Shown here: positions 17,381 to 26,886 of the stretch, piece after piece | How positions within the stretch are numbered: position 1 is the stretch's first letter | How the letters are laid out: the number at the start of each line of letters is the position of its first letter | Assembly (NCBI GenBank): GCA_041161475.1 | Contig: JBEAUL010000075.1 | Location: 1 to 55,005, forward strand | DNA from: JBEAUL01 sp041161475 | GTDB taxonomy: Bacteria > Pseudomonadota > Gammaproteobacteria > UBA6186 > Azoamicaceae | Length of the DNA stretch: 55,005 bases | Direction: 5' to 3' | Made by a program: the position numbers and the translations under genes | The notes under the pieces: generated by a model | The model's database searches: none | Told to the model about the DNA's origin: nothing | Seen by the model: the letters and a program-made list of their open reading frames with translations, nothing else

Positions 17381-17464
17381 GATTATCCTTATAGGATATG
17401 ACTGTTTTTGATTAGGGAAGTTTGAGCCATTAACAAACAATCTGTCTCCGATAAACAAAAATGG

Positions 17465-18481
17465 GTGTCTATCGAGTTGACACTGCATCCTTTTAACAAT
17501 CATCGCTTGGCCAATCTCTGTGGTAAATTCGATGAGCACCTTCATCACATTGAAAAACGACTCGGCATAGAACTGTTAAGTCGTGGAAACGCTTTTTTTA
17601 TCAAAGGTTCTAAAGAGGCCGTTGAGCAAGCCAAAAAAGTATTAACTGTTTTGTATGAAGAGACAGATGCGGGGTTGGTGTTAACGCCTGATAAGGTTCA
17701 TTTGGCCTTACAGCAACATGAAAAACATCTGCCTGAGCGACAACATACACAAGATAGATTTCAAAAAAATATGGCATGGGTTGGCAAGGAAGACGTTTCT
17801 GTCATTAAAACCAGAAATTTGGATGTGAAACCCAGAACGCCAACACAGCATCAGTATATCAATCGTATATTAAGACACGATTTGAGTTTTGGGATTGGCC
17901 CTGCGGGAACGGGTAAGACCTATTTGGCCGTGGCTTGTGCCGTGATGGCCTTAGAGCAAGATTTTGTTCGGCGTATTTTGTTGGTGCGTCCTGCTGTTGA
18001 AGCGGGTGAAAGACTGGGTTTTTTACCAGGTGATCTAACGCAAAAAATCGATCCATACTTAAGACCCCTGTATGACGCCTTGTACGAAATGTTGGGTTTC
18101 GAGCGTGTGGCTAAGTTATTAGAGCGTCAAGCCATAGAAATTGCCCCGTTGGCCTATATGCGGGGTCGTACCCTAAATGATGCCTTTATTATCTTGGACG
18201 AAAGTCAAAATACCACACCAGAGCAAATGAAAATGTTTTTAACACGCCTGGGCTTTAGTTCGACCGCAGTGATTACCGGAGATGTGACACAGGTCGATTT
18301 GCCTCGGGGTAAGCAGTCTGGCCTTAAGCATGCACTGCGTGTGTTAGATGGCATTCCAGACATTAGCTTTACACATTTTCATTCAAAAGACGTGGTTAGA
18401 CATCCACTCGTACAAAAAATAGTGGATGCTTATGAAGCCAAAGAAAACCCCAATCCTTCAGAAGCCGAAGATCTAACATGA
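17465..18481 (+). CDS. ybeZ: PhoH-like ATPase YbeZ
   Basis: A cytoplasmic P-loop ATPase of the PhoH family, usually encoded next to ybeY and linked to rRNA processing and RNA metabolism. From GTG 17465 it is 338 residues, with an N-terminal KH-like region, a linker, then the ATPase core: GPAGTGKTYLAVA (Walker A), RPAVEAGERLGFLPGDL and FIILDESQN (Walker B). There is no ribosome site before GTG 17465. An in-frame ATT at 17429 has AGGGAAG 8 nt upstream and no intervening stop, so the true start may be ATT, adding 12 residues. Confidence 0.93.
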   Translation: MSIELTLHPFNNHRLANLCGKFDEHLHHIEKRLGIELLSRGNAFFIKGSKEAVEQAKKVLTVLYEETDAGLVLTPDKVHLALQQHEKHLPERQHTQDRFQKNMAWVGKEDVSVIKTRNLDVKPRTPTQHQYINRILRHDLSFGIGPAGTGKTYLAVACAVMALEQDFVRRILLVRPAVEAGERLGFLPGDLTQKIDPYLRPLYDALYEMLGFERVAKLLERQAIEIAPLAYMRGRTLNDAFIILDESQNTTPEQMKMFLTRLGFSSTAVITGDVTQVDLPRGKQSGLKHALRVLDGIPDISFTHFHSKDVVRHPLVQKIVDAYEAKENPNPSEAEDLT

Positions 18482-18507
18482 CCATACCCTATTAAATTAT
18501 TACCACT

Positions 18508-18972
18508 ATGTCGATTGACCTAAGTATTACAATCTCTCCTACCGTGCTAAAGACGGAGGTACCCACAAAAACCGAATGCCTTGCTTGGTTTAAAGCAGCT
18601 CTGCCTGCCCATATCACGCAAGCTGAAGTCACGCTGAAAATTGTCGATATAGAAGAAGGGGCATTGCTTAACCAACAGTATAGGAACAAGTCTGGACCAA
18701 CGAATGTCTTGTCTTTCCCTTACCATATGCCTGGACAAACAAAAGACCTATTACTGGGCGATTTGGTGATTTGTGCGGCCTTGGTTGTAAATGAAGCGCT
18801 TGCCCAGCATAAGGCGATTAAAGCCCATTGGGCCCATTTAGTGGTACATGGCGCCTTGCATTTACTTGGGTATGACCATATTAAGAAAGAAGAAGCAGAA
18901 ATAATGGAAGGGTTAGAAATTAATATATTAGAAAAACTGGGGTTTCCTTCGCCCTATGGAGACATGGCGTAA
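18508..18972 (+). CDS. ybeY: Endoribonuclease / rRNA maturation factor YbeY
   Basis: YbeY is a small zinc metalloprotein needed for 16S rRNA 3' maturation and ribosome quality control. The 154-residue product contains the zinc motif HGALHLLGYDH (three histidines) and the NVLSFPY segment. A stop precedes the ATG closely in frame, so the start is firm even though no clear ribosome site is visible. It is between ybeZ and corC as in other gammaproteobacteria. Confidence 0.95.
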   Translation: MSIDLSITISPTVLKTEVPTKTECLAWFKAALPAHITQAEVTLKIVDIEEGALLNQQYRNKSGPTNVLSFPYHMPGQTKDLLLGDLVICAALVVNEALAQHKAIKAHWAHLVVHGALHLLGYDHIKKEEAEIMEGLEINILEKLGFPSPYGDMA

Positions 18973-18975
18973 ACA

Positions 18976-19857
18976 ATGATGAGTGATGATAAGCCGTCCT
19001 TGGACAAACAAACGATCTACCGTCGTCTGATGCACTATTTTAAACATGGGTTGCATGCTTTTTCAAAAATGCCCAAAAATAGGCAAGAAGTTTTTCATCT
19101 CTTGCAACATACGGCAGAAAAAAACATTATCGATCAACAATCTTTGGCCATGATAGAAGGTGTTCTGCAAATCGCAGAAGTTCGTGTAAGAGAAATTATG
19201 ATGCCACGCTCTCAAATGATTGTGGTTGAAAAAGACATGTCTTTACCAGAAATATTATCGGTAGTTCTAAAGACGGTGCATTCACGTTTTCCAGTGATAG
19301 GAGACAGTAAAGACGAGGTATTGGGTATCTTGCTGGCTAAAGATTTACTGCCCTATGGTTTTCCCGATGTACAGCCTACAGAAGTGTTTAATCTTCAAAC
19401 CATTTTGCGTCCGGTTTCTTTTATCCCAGAAAGTAAGCGTTTAGATGTATTATTACAAGAATTTCGTACCAGCCGAAATCACATGGCTGTTGTTGTCGAT
19501 GAGTATGGCGGGATCACCGGTCTTGTCACAATTGAAGATGTGCTTGAGCAAATTGTGGGTAATATCGAGGATGAATACGATACAGAAGACGATAAATTAA
19601 TTCGCAAGTACGGGGACCGCGCATTTATGGTACGTGCCCTAACGCCTGTGGAGGTCTTCAATGAACATTTTAACACACAATTAGACGACAGCGCGGTTGA
19701 TACTATCGGTGGGATAGTGATGCGCGCTTTTGGTCACTTACCTAAAAAGGGTGAGGTTATTACTTTAGCCGATCATAAGTTTAAAATTTTACGTGCCGAC
19801 AGACGACGTATCTATCTACTACAAGTGACTCCAGTGAGAGGAGAAGAGCAAACCTAA
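18976..19857 (+). CDS. corC: CorC/HlyC-family CBS-domain protein (YbeX)
   Basis: A soluble CorC-type protein associated with Mg/Co efflux and, in recent work on E. coli YbeX, with ribosome metabolism. The 293 residues comprise an N-terminal helix region, a CBS pair (about 70-200; REIMMPRSQMIVVEKDMSL and DEYGGITGLVTIEDVLEQIVGNI) and a C-terminal CorC_HlyC domain (FNEHFNTQL, DTIGGIVM, FGHLPKKGE). It starts 3 nt after ybeY. lnt, the usual next gene, is missing here; instead the stop codon overlaps the stop of a convergent unknown gene. Confidence 0.94.
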   Translation: MMSDDKPSLDKQTIYRRLMHYFKHGLHAFSKMPKNRQEVFHLLQHTAEKNIIDQQSLAMIEGVLQIAEVRVREIMMPRSQMIVVEKDMSLPEILSVVLKTVHSRFPVIGDSKDEVLGILLAKDLLPYGFPDVQPTEVFNLQTILRPVSFIPESKRLDVLLQEFRTSRNHMAVVVDEYGGITGLVTIEDVLEQIVGNIEDEYDTEDDKLIRKYGDRAFMVRALTPVEVFNEHFNTQLDDSAVDTIGGIVMRAFGHLPKKGEVITLADHKFKILRADRRRIYLLQVTPVRGEEQT

Positions 19858-22829
19858 GGAATGTCGGGATTATCTTTATGAGATTTCAAATCGTCTTCAA
19901 GCAATGCATCCTGTTCAAATCGTTTATCAATGGATTTTTTTTCAATATTATTCTGTTTTTCTTGATATTGTTTGTAGTACGTTGTAATCAAGCGTTCCTT
20001 TGTTTTGATGATCTCCAATGTGTTTAATTCGCCAGGGGGCTTTTTTTTGGATTTGAGTTTATCTAATTCTTGTTGAAAATTTTTATTAAAATCATCGATG
20101 TCTTTGGAGAGCCGCTCACGTAATCGAGATGTTGCAAATTGTTTAATCGTTGTTTTGTCATGTATATCTAAGGCTCTATCGTTCTGTTCATCTAACCATT
20201 CTTTTATGATATGTGGTTCATCTTTTAGCTGTTTTTCAACGACTAATATTTCTGGTAAAACAGCCTCTTCTAGCTGTTTTTCAACGACTAATGTTTCTGG
20301 TAAAACAGCCTCTTCTAGCTGTTTTTCAACGACTAATATTTCTGCTAAAACAGCCTCTTCAAACGTCTTGTATCCATGTTTGTGCAGAATCGCATCGATT
20401 ATTTCTTCCGTTTCTCTAAATCCTTTGGGAACCATATCAAAAGCCATGTCAGATAGCCATTTTTCAAATCGGTTGAGTGATTTTCGACTTTTATGTAGGT
20501 CTTTAGCTACCGCAGAAATGGGTGCATAGGGAATATGAGTACCCTCAGTAATGGCGTGATTAACACTGGTATCAAATTTTTCTCCGATTTCGTCTACTGC
20601 TTGCTGTATAGCCGGAAATAAGGTGCAGGCTAAGCGTTTAAAAAATAAATTGAGTCCAGTGATGGCATTCCCTTTTTCACGCTCTTTTTTTATCCAAATG
20701 TCAAAGCAAGGTATTCTTTCTTCACGATTCGTTTTAATGGCATTATTAAAGACATTGACTATATCTGTTTTAAAATTAATGGTTATATAGGGTAAAAACA
20801 GGGTTGCGCCAACACCCATTAAGGTGGGTATCACCAATGCAGGTAAGCCAGGGATGGCAAACGACAGTAAGCCCAATATTAAGGCGGCAGCAAATGCTAA
20901 GTTACCAAAAGTTCTTAAGAATACCCATTTTCGATCTTTGAGTGGATCGGTTGATTTAGGCTCTGGTCCAATCAGTTCTTTTTGTTCCTCTATAAAATTG
21001 TTTTGTTGCTCGATGGGATGCCTTGAATTCACATTATTAATGGCTTGCTCGAGTAATGCTTGTTTTTTGACGGATTCATTTTCCGCAGTAATGGTTGTAT
21101 CGGCAACAAATAACCGTCTAAACTCATTTGCCACAGCGCGTTGGTATCCACGAAATCTACGGTGCATGTTATCGAGTGCTTTATTTGCTTTATCGATTTC
21201 TTCTTTTGTTGAAGAAGGATATTTTTTTTTGAATTCTTGGATATCGTCTTCTAATATTTTAGAAAATTTTTCCGTGGCTTGTGCTTTAGAGATGTTGTTA
21301 ATGGTCATACATTCTAGTACACCTTCTTCAAAATTAGCATACCGCCTATTTGCTAGCATCGCTGAAACCATTTTCTCTTTTTCTTGAAATTCAGCCAATT
21401 TTTTTGAAATGGGAAAAGTTCTTGACCACCCTTCCTTTATTTTGTTAAACAAGTTGTTTAGTTTTAAGGTTGAGCTGATTTCACGCAAATCTAAAAATTC
21501 ATCGCTTATTTCCGACAAGGCTGTTTTTAGATTTGAAACAAAGTCAGAGAATGCGCGTGCGGTTGCAGGTAAAATAATCAGTTGTAGACGGGCATTTAAG
21601 TAACTGGGGCTAAATATAGATTGAAAAATATCATTTTCGACACACCACATATCAAATACCGGTTCTTTTTCTTTGGTGTAATGTGTTGCTATTTTTTTGA
21701 TAGAACGATAGGTATCTAATTTAAAATTAATCACAGCATATGTCGCAACCATAATGGCGCCAGATAACATCATGCCAGCGATAATCGTGGCAGGTAAAAT
21801 GGGAAAAGCAATGGATGCGGCCAAGGTGCCCACAATCCCGATTAACAAAGTAATACTACCAACGGTTCTTAGAGGCACCAAGCTACGTTCATTCCCTTTT
21901 TTCTCAATCAGTTCTGCTATTTCGGTCGGGGTGAGCGGATTTCTTTTAGGAGCAATGGCTTGTAGCTTGGAAATAAGGGTTTTAATGGCTTTTTCTCTTA
22001 TTTTTTCATCCTCTGTCGTTTGAGACAGGTGCACAACATGTTCTGATATTTCTTTGTCTTCTACTTCATGCGGTTTATCTTGTCCCTTTTGTTTTGCTTG
22101 CATCTTTTGCATCTTTTGCAGTACCAGTTTCATTTTTTCATGGTGTGCAATTTCAGCGTCTAGCGCTTCGGAAAAAGAATGGAAGCCGAGTTTTTCGATT
22201 CGTTTTTGATAATCCAGCATGGCATCAGACAAGTGACTGTCTGGATCGTAACCGGCTAAATTGCCGAGTAAATGACTTAAACGATACAGTTTAATTCTTG
22301 TATCAGAAAGTTGTGTAACATAGCTCATGCTGAGAGAAAGCTCTTTTAAGGCGAATTGTGTTTGTATTAAAAAAATAGAAATGGCTTTAGAGGCCGCTGG
22401 TATATAAAAATGTCGTAGGCGGGCCCATTTTTCCTGAAACCAGTTTAACGGAGGTGTTTGGCTTTTAAGCCAAATTTCATATTGAAGTCTTTGTTCGGCT
22501 CGTGTGATTTCGCTCCATACAAACAGGTCTCGGGTAATACCGTAGAAAAAATTACTGCCAACATAAGTCCCAAGCATGCCGACACCGGTGGTCATGACAA
22601 TAAGTGCAATACCCGCTATCTGCAGTCCCGGTATAAAAAAGCTGATGACACCCAATAGTGTGCCTGCGAGCAAAGACAGATTGCCCAATATGCGCAGTGG
22701 CGTTAAGACTCTGTCATTACCGAGAGCAGTTTTTTTGATAACGGGCATATGCAGATATTCCAATTTGTCGTAAATAGCTAAAGTATTTGACTTACTTAAC
22801 GCAAAATTGGTTCCTAACAGACCGATCAT
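19854..22829 (-). CDS. 991-residue membrane protein of three repeated modules, unknown family
   Basis: I do not recognise this family. The protein is built of three related modules at about residues 38-227, 313-508 and 631-831. Each begins with an (R/K)-W/L-x-P/F-LR-x-x-G segment, continues with a hydrophobic hairpin of two membrane segments (about 45-92, 320-366, 637-683) and an INFK/SNFF exit, then a D(L/M/I)W-type helix, an ALP/FPA helix and an H/Y-x-(S/N/T)FEEA-like element. Helical, charged, probably coiled-coil segments link the modules. The third module ends in three tandem copies of a 15-residue unit, and the last 120 residues are charged with an acidic tail. There are no enzymatic motifs. 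The start could also be the ATG at 22748, which has GGAA about 9 nt upstream. The stop overlaps that of corC. It is transcribed against recA. Confidence 0.85.
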   Translation of the reverse strand: MIGLLGTNFALSKSNTLAIYDKLEYLHMPVIKKTALGNDRVLTPLRILGNLSLLAGTLLGVISFFIPGLQIAGIALIVMTTGVGMLGTYVGSNFFYGITRDLFVWSEITRAEQRLQYEIWLKSQTPPLNWFQEKWARLRHFYIPAASKAISIFLIQTQFALKELSLSMSYVTQLSDTRIKLYRLSHLLGNLAGYDPDSHLSDAMLDYQKRIEKLGFHSFSEALDAEIAHHEKMKLVLQKMQKMQAKQKGQDKPHEVEDKEISEHVVHLSQTTEDEKIREKAIKTLISKLQAIAPKRNPLTPTEIAELIEKKGNERSLVPLRTVGSITLLIGIVGTLAASIAFPILPATIIAGMMLSGAIMVATYAVINFKLDTYRSIKKIATHYTKEKEPVFDMWCVENDIFQSIFSPSYLNARLQLIILPATARAFSDFVSNLKTALSEISDEFLDLREISSTLKLNNLFNKIKEGWSRTFPISKKLAEFQEKEKMVSAMLANRRYANFEEGVLECMTINNISKAQATEKFSKILEDDIQEFKKKYPSSTKEEIDKANKALDNMHRRFRGYQRAVANEFRRLFVADTTITAENESVKKQALLEQAINNVNSRHPIEQQNNFIEEQKELIGPEPKSTDPLKDRKWVFLRTFGNLAFAAALILGLLSFAIPGLPALVIPTLMGVGATLFLPYITINFKTDIVNVFNNAIKTNREERIPCFDIWIKKEREKGNAITGLNLFFKRLACTLFPAIQQAVDEIGEKFDTSVNHAITEGTHIPYAPISAVAKDLHKSRKSLNRFEKWLSDMAFDMVPKGFRETEEIIDAILHKHGYKTFEEAVLAEILVVEKQLEEAVLPETLVVEKQLEEAVLPEILVVEKQLKDEPHIIKEWLDEQNDRALDIHDKTTIKQFATSRLRERLSKDIDDFNKNFQQELDKLKSKKKPPGELNTLEIIKTKERLITTYYKQYQEKQNNIEKKSIDKRFEQDALLEDDLKSHKDNPDIP
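20227..20361. repeat. Three tandem copies of a 45-bp repeat inside the 991-residue gene
   Basis: Units lie at 20227-20271, 20272-20316 and 20317-20361, differing at only a few bases. Each encodes 15 residues of the pattern LVVEKQLEEAVLPE(I/T). The near-identity implies a recent expansion by slippage or recombination and a likely site of copy-number variation between strains. Confidence 0.95.
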
Positions 22830-22956
22830 TTATTCGATGTAGGTCTAAATGAATAAAAAAAAGAATCTGTTTCTTGGCTATCCTAGAAGACGATTTATGT
22901 GCGATAATTTCGCTTACTTTTTAATCCGCATGAGCGCAATAATCTAGGGTGGTACA

Positions 22957-24075
22957 GTGATGGCAAATATCGACCGTATGGGCATGAAACAACAAACAGT
23001 TCCCGATCATAAAAAAAAGGCATTGAGTGCAGCTTTTGCCCAAATTCAAAAGCAGTATGGTAACGATGCCATTATGTTGATGGGGTCTAAGGGGCCGATT
23101 GTGCCAATCGAAGCCATTTCAACCGGGATTTTAGGATTGGACTTGGCTTTAGGGATTGGTGGTTTGCCTAAGGGACGCATTGTTGAAATTTTTGGCCCAG
23201 AATCTTCTGGTAAGACAACCTTAACCTTGCAAGTTATTGCAGCTTGTCAGCGCGCCGGTGGAACAGCTGCCTTTGTGGATGCAGAGCATGCCCTAGATCC
23301 GATTTATGCGGAAAAATTAGGTGTTAAGGTAGAAGAATTACTTATTTCTCAACCAGATACGGGTGAGCAAGCCTTAGAAATTACGGATATGTTGGTGCGT
23401 TCGGGTGCCGTTGATGTTGTGATTATCGATTCAGTTGCAGCACTGACGCCGAAAGCAGAGATTGAAGGAGAAATGGGCGATCAACACATGGGGTTACAAG
23501 CCCGTTTAATGTCTCAAGCTCTAAGAAAGCTGACTGCCAATATCAAGCGTTCAAATACTTTGGTCATTTTTATTAACCAGATCCGCATGAAAATTGGCGT
23601 GATGTTTGGTACACCAGAGACAACGACTGGGGGTAACGCGCTAAAATTCTATGCATCTGTGCGTCTGGATATACGCCGTACCGGCTCTATTAAGAAAGGG
23701 GATGAAATTTTAGGGAATGAAACCCGTGTAAAAGTTGTCAAAAACAAAGTTGCCCCTCCTTTTAAACAAGCTGAATTTGAAATTTTCTATGGCAAAGGCA
23801 GCTGTAAATTCGGTGAGTTAATCGAATTTGGGGTAAAGCTGGGCTTGGTTGAAAAGGCTGGCACCTGGTATAGTTACCAGGGAAATAAGATTGGGCAAGG
23901 CAAAGACAATGTACGTCAATACCTGGAGCAACACCCAGAGATTGCCAGCATCCTAGAAAAAACAATCCGCGATCAAGTGTTGTCTCCAACAGCATTGGCC
24001 ACGAATGTTAAAGAAGCCGTCATAGAAGAGGGTGAGCTCGAGGACAGCGAGTTGCTAGAAACAGCAGAAGTCTAA
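22957..24075 (+). CDS. recA: Recombinase RecA
   Basis: RecA forms the ATP-dependent filament on single-stranded DNA for homologous recombination. The 372-residue product has Walker A GPESSGKTT (about 80-88), VIIDSVAAL (Walker B), the MAW-equivalent FINQIRMKIGVMFG and TTGGNALKFYAS (L2) and an acidic C-terminus. Translation probably begins at GTG 22957 or ATG 22960 after AGGGTGG. There is no LexA-type box that I can see in the 127-nt upstream gap. No recX follows; alaS begins 43 nt downstream. Confidence 0.98.
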   Translation: MMANIDRMGMKQQTVPDHKKKALSAAFAQIQKQYGNDAIMLMGSKGPIVPIEAISTGILGLDLALGIGGLPKGRIVEIFGPESSGKTTLTLQVIAACQRAGGTAAFVDAEHALDPIYAEKLGVKVEELLISQPDTGEQALEITDMLVRSGAVDVVIIDSVAALTPKAEIEGEMGDQHMGLQARLMSQALRKLTANIKRSNTLVIFINQIRMKIGVMFGTPETTTGGNALKFYASVRLDIRRTGSIKKGDEILGNETRVKVVKNKVAPPFKQAEFEIFYGKGSCKFGELIEFGVKLGLVEKAGTWYSYQGNKIGQGKDNVRQYLEQHPEIASILEKTIRDQVLSPTALATNVKEAVIEEGELEDSELLETAEV

Positions 24076-24118
24076 ACAACAGAAAAGACGTATCGGGTAT
24101 CACAAAACAGAGGCCAAT

Positions 24119-26722
24119 ATGAAAACAGCAGAGATTCGCAAAGCCTTTTTAGATTATTTTGCACAAAAAAAACATACGATTGTACAAAGTAGTGCGCTGG
24201 TACCCGAAAATGATGCCTCTTTGCTGTTTACGAATGCAGGTATGGTGCAGTTCAAAGAAACCTTTCTTGGGATAGAACACAGGCCCTATCAATGTGCAGC
24301 ATCTAGTCAGCGTTGTGTACGTGCTGGCGGTAAGCACAACGATTTAGAGAATGTAGGGTATACAGCTCGACACCATACTTTTTTTGAAATGTTGGGTAAT
24401 TTTAGTTTCGGGGCTTATTTTAAGTCTCAAGCAATTCATTATGCCTGGGATTTTTTAACCCAGGTATTAAAGTTGCCCCCAGAAAAACTATGGATTACGG
24501 TGTACCAGGATGATCAAGAATCTGCGGATATTTGGCTAACAGAAATTGGCATCTCTTCTGAACGTCTCTCTCGCTGTGGTGAAAAAGACAACTTTTGGGC
24601 CATGGGGGATACAGGTCCTTGTGGCCCCTGTACAGAAATTTTTTACGATCATGGACCCAGTATTCCAGGCGGTCCTCCTGGTTCAAAAGAAGAAGATGGC
24701 GATCGATATGTCGAAATTTGGAATATTGTTTTTATGCAGTATAATCGAGATGCTGCAGGCAATTTACTCCCCTTGCCAACCCCTTCGGTAGACACGGGAA
24801 TGGGTTTAGAGCGCATTGCTGCTGTGATGCAAGGTGTACACAGCAACTATGATATTGATTTATTTCAAGCCTTAATTCGTTCAGCAGCCGATATCATTGG
24901 TGTTAAAAACACGTCTCTTCAAGCGCTAAAAGTATTGGCTGATCATATTCGTGCTTGTAGTTTTTTAATTGCAGATGCTGTGTTACCAAGTAATGAAGGG
25001 CGTGGATATGTGTTACGTCGTATTATGCGCCGAGCCATTCGTTACGGTTATCAATTGGGTCAAAGAGAACCTTTTTTCTATAAGCTTGTGGATACCTTGG
25101 TGAAAGAGATGGGAGAAGCGCACCCTCTCTTGGTTCAACATCAAGCGCGAATCAAGACCGTGATAGAACAAGAAGAAAAACAATTTGCTAGAACCTTGGA
25201 GCAAGGCGTACGCTTGTTAGAACAGGCAGTACAAGAGACGGTGGGCACACAGTTAGCAGGGGATCTGGCCTTTAAATTGTATGACACCTACGGTTTTCCC
25301 ATAGACTTAACAGCGGATATGTTACGACAAAAAAACATGACCGTTGATTTATCTGGATTTGAGTCTTGTATGGCTGAACAACGCAATCGGGCGAGGGCGG
25401 CAAACCAATTTCAATTTGAAGCAGTCAAAGAGCTGTCTATTAAAGTACCACCCACTCAGTTTGTCGGCTATGAAATGCTTGAGAACTCAGCAGAGGTATT
25501 GGCTTTGTTGGATGAACAACAACAATCCGTCAGCCAAATTATCCCAGGTGTGATGTCAGTGGTTATTTTAGATAAAACCCCTTTTTATCCAGAATCCGGT
25601 GGTCAAGTGGCTGATAAGGGCGTATTGCAATGGACTCAAGGCAGTGGCACTGTTGCGTTTGACGTGCTAGATGTGCGTCGTGTCGGTGATACTGTCCTGC
25701 ACATGGGGCATTTAAAAAACGGGGAATTATCTGTTACCCAAACTGTGCTGGCCCGTGTTGAACAAACGCATCGTCGCCCAACAGCACGCAATCATTCCGC
25801 AACCCATTTATTGCACGCAGCATTGAGAACAGTATTGGGTGAAGCCGTGGTCCAAAAAGGATCGCTGGTGGAACCATTGCGCTTACGGTTTGATTTTGCC
25901 TATCCCCAGCCGGTATCAGTTGAACAACTTTTAATGTTGGAACAGTTGGTTAATCACCATATTCAGGAAAACACCGCGGTGCATACCAGTGTGATGCCAA
26001 TCGACCAGGCCAAAAGCAAAGGGGCGCTGGCTTTGTTTGGTGAAAAATATGGCGATACGGTGCGTGTTTTACAAATGGGCGATCAGAATTTTTCAGTAGA
26101 GCTGTGTGGTGGAACCCATGTATTGCGTACAGGGGACATTGGTTTTTTCAAAATTGTCTCAGAATCTGGCATAGCAGCTGGTGTGCGTCGCATAGAAGCC
26201 ATCACTGGTGAATCAGCGGTATTATATCAACAAGACATAGATCGCTCTTTAACTCGGATTGGGATGCAATTTAAGGTTGCCAAGCAAGAGGCAGAAGAAA
26301 AAGTGGCTCAAACGCTACAGAAAGTAAAAATGCTAGAAAAACACATTGAGCGATTAGAGCAACGACAAGTGCAGGCAATGGTGCAACAATTGGCTGACAA
26401 GGGTGTGGGCCCTATTCTGACAACCGTAGATCTAGATCCAAAATATCTTCGGGATGTCGCCACAAAATTACGGGACAGAGTGAAACCCGCTGTTGTAGTA
26501 TTGGGTGCTGTTCAGGCTGAAAAAGTATTTTTAGCCGTTGCCATTGGTGCCGAGCAGCAGGGATTGGATGCGCGTCAAATGATAAATAAGGTTGTGACGT
26601 TCTTAGAAGGCAAGGGAGGAGGCCGACCGGATTTTGCACAAATTGGTGGTCAAAACCCAAAAGGATTAGAACAGGCATTCCAGACACTGAGACAATACAT
26701 CAGTGACAATACTTCGGTATAA
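24119..26722 (+). CDS. alaS: Alanyl-tRNA synthetase AlaS
   Basis: AlaS charges tRNA-Ala. The 867 residues show the class II core (LLFTNAGMVQFKETFLG, GKHNDLENVG, the MGDTGPCGPCTEI loop and GMGLERI), the editing domain with the zinc ligands NHSATHLLH and CGGTH, and the C-Ala domain with its glycine-rich GKGGGRPDFAQIGG. Its length is near the 876 of E. coli. Its position between recA and lysC-csrA is conserved in Pseudomonas-like relatives. Confidence 0.98.
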   Translation: MKTAEIRKAFLDYFAQKKHTIVQSSALVPENDASLLFTNAGMVQFKETFLGIEHRPYQCAASSQRCVRAGGKHNDLENVGYTARHHTFFEMLGNFSFGAYFKSQAIHYAWDFLTQVLKLPPEKLWITVYQDDQESADIWLTEIGISSERLSRCGEKDNFWAMGDTGPCGPCTEIFYDHGPSIPGGPPGSKEEDGDRYVEIWNIVFMQYNRDAAGNLLPLPTPSVDTGMGLERIAAVMQGVHSNYDIDLFQALIRSAADIIGVKNTSLQALKVLADHIRACSFLIADAVLPSNEGRGYVLRRIMRRAIRYGYQLGQREPFFYKLVDTLVKEMGEAHPLLVQHQARIKTVIEQEEKQFARTLEQGVRLLEQAVQETVGTQLAGDLAFKLYDTYGFPIDLTADMLRQKNMTVDLSGFESCMAEQRNRARAANQFQFEAVKELSIKVPPTQFVGYEMLENSAEVLALLDEQQQSVSQIIPGVMSVVILDKTPFYPESGGQVADKGVLQWTQGSGTVAFDVLDVRRVGDTVLHMGHLKNGELSVTQTVLARVEQTHRRPTARNHSATHLLHAALRTVLGEAVVQKGSLVEPLRLRFDFAYPQPVSVEQLLMLEQLVNHHIQENTAVHTSVMPIDQAKSKGALALFGEKYGDTVRVLQMGDQNFSVELCGGTHVLRTGDIGFFKIVSESGIAAGVRRIEAITGESAVLYQQDIDRSLTRIGMQFKVAKQEAEEKVAQTLQKVKMLEKHIERLEQRQVQAMVQQLADKGVGPILTTVDLDPKYLRDVATKLRDRVKPAVVVLGAVQAEKVFLAVAIGAEQQGLDARQMINKVVTFLEGKGGGRPDFAQIGGQNPKGLEQAFQTLRQYISDNTSV

Positions 26723-26801
26723 AAAATAAACACTTGTAGTACCAAGTAAAAGCAATAAGTTGGCACGAATCTTTAATGAAAAAAGTATGGTTAGGCATTT
26801 T

Positions 26802-26830
26802 TTCTCGTGCGTTTACACGGGTTGTATAAA
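26802..26830 (+). promoter_or_regulatory. Possible lysC promoter
   Basis: TTCTCG (26802-26807), 17 bp, TATAAA (26825-26830), in the 164-nt gap between alaS and lysC. The -10 is good and the -35 poor. Confidence 0.3.
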
Positions 26831-26886
26831 ATGGGTGGGTATGTGAGAATGAGGCATTTTATGGCAGGGAACACCGGACGTACGCT

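Noticed and set aside
17384..17398. TATCCT-TAT-AGGATA inverted repeat after miaB, considered as a terminator or operator
   Set aside because: The stem is only 6 bp and AT-rich, with no T run; it probably does nothing and the ybeZ gene follows in the same direction.
20824..21387. A 187-codon plus-strand frame antisense to the 991-residue gene
   Set aside because: It has low-complexity Ser/Leu-rich composition, no ribosome site, and follows the repeat structure of the opposite gene.
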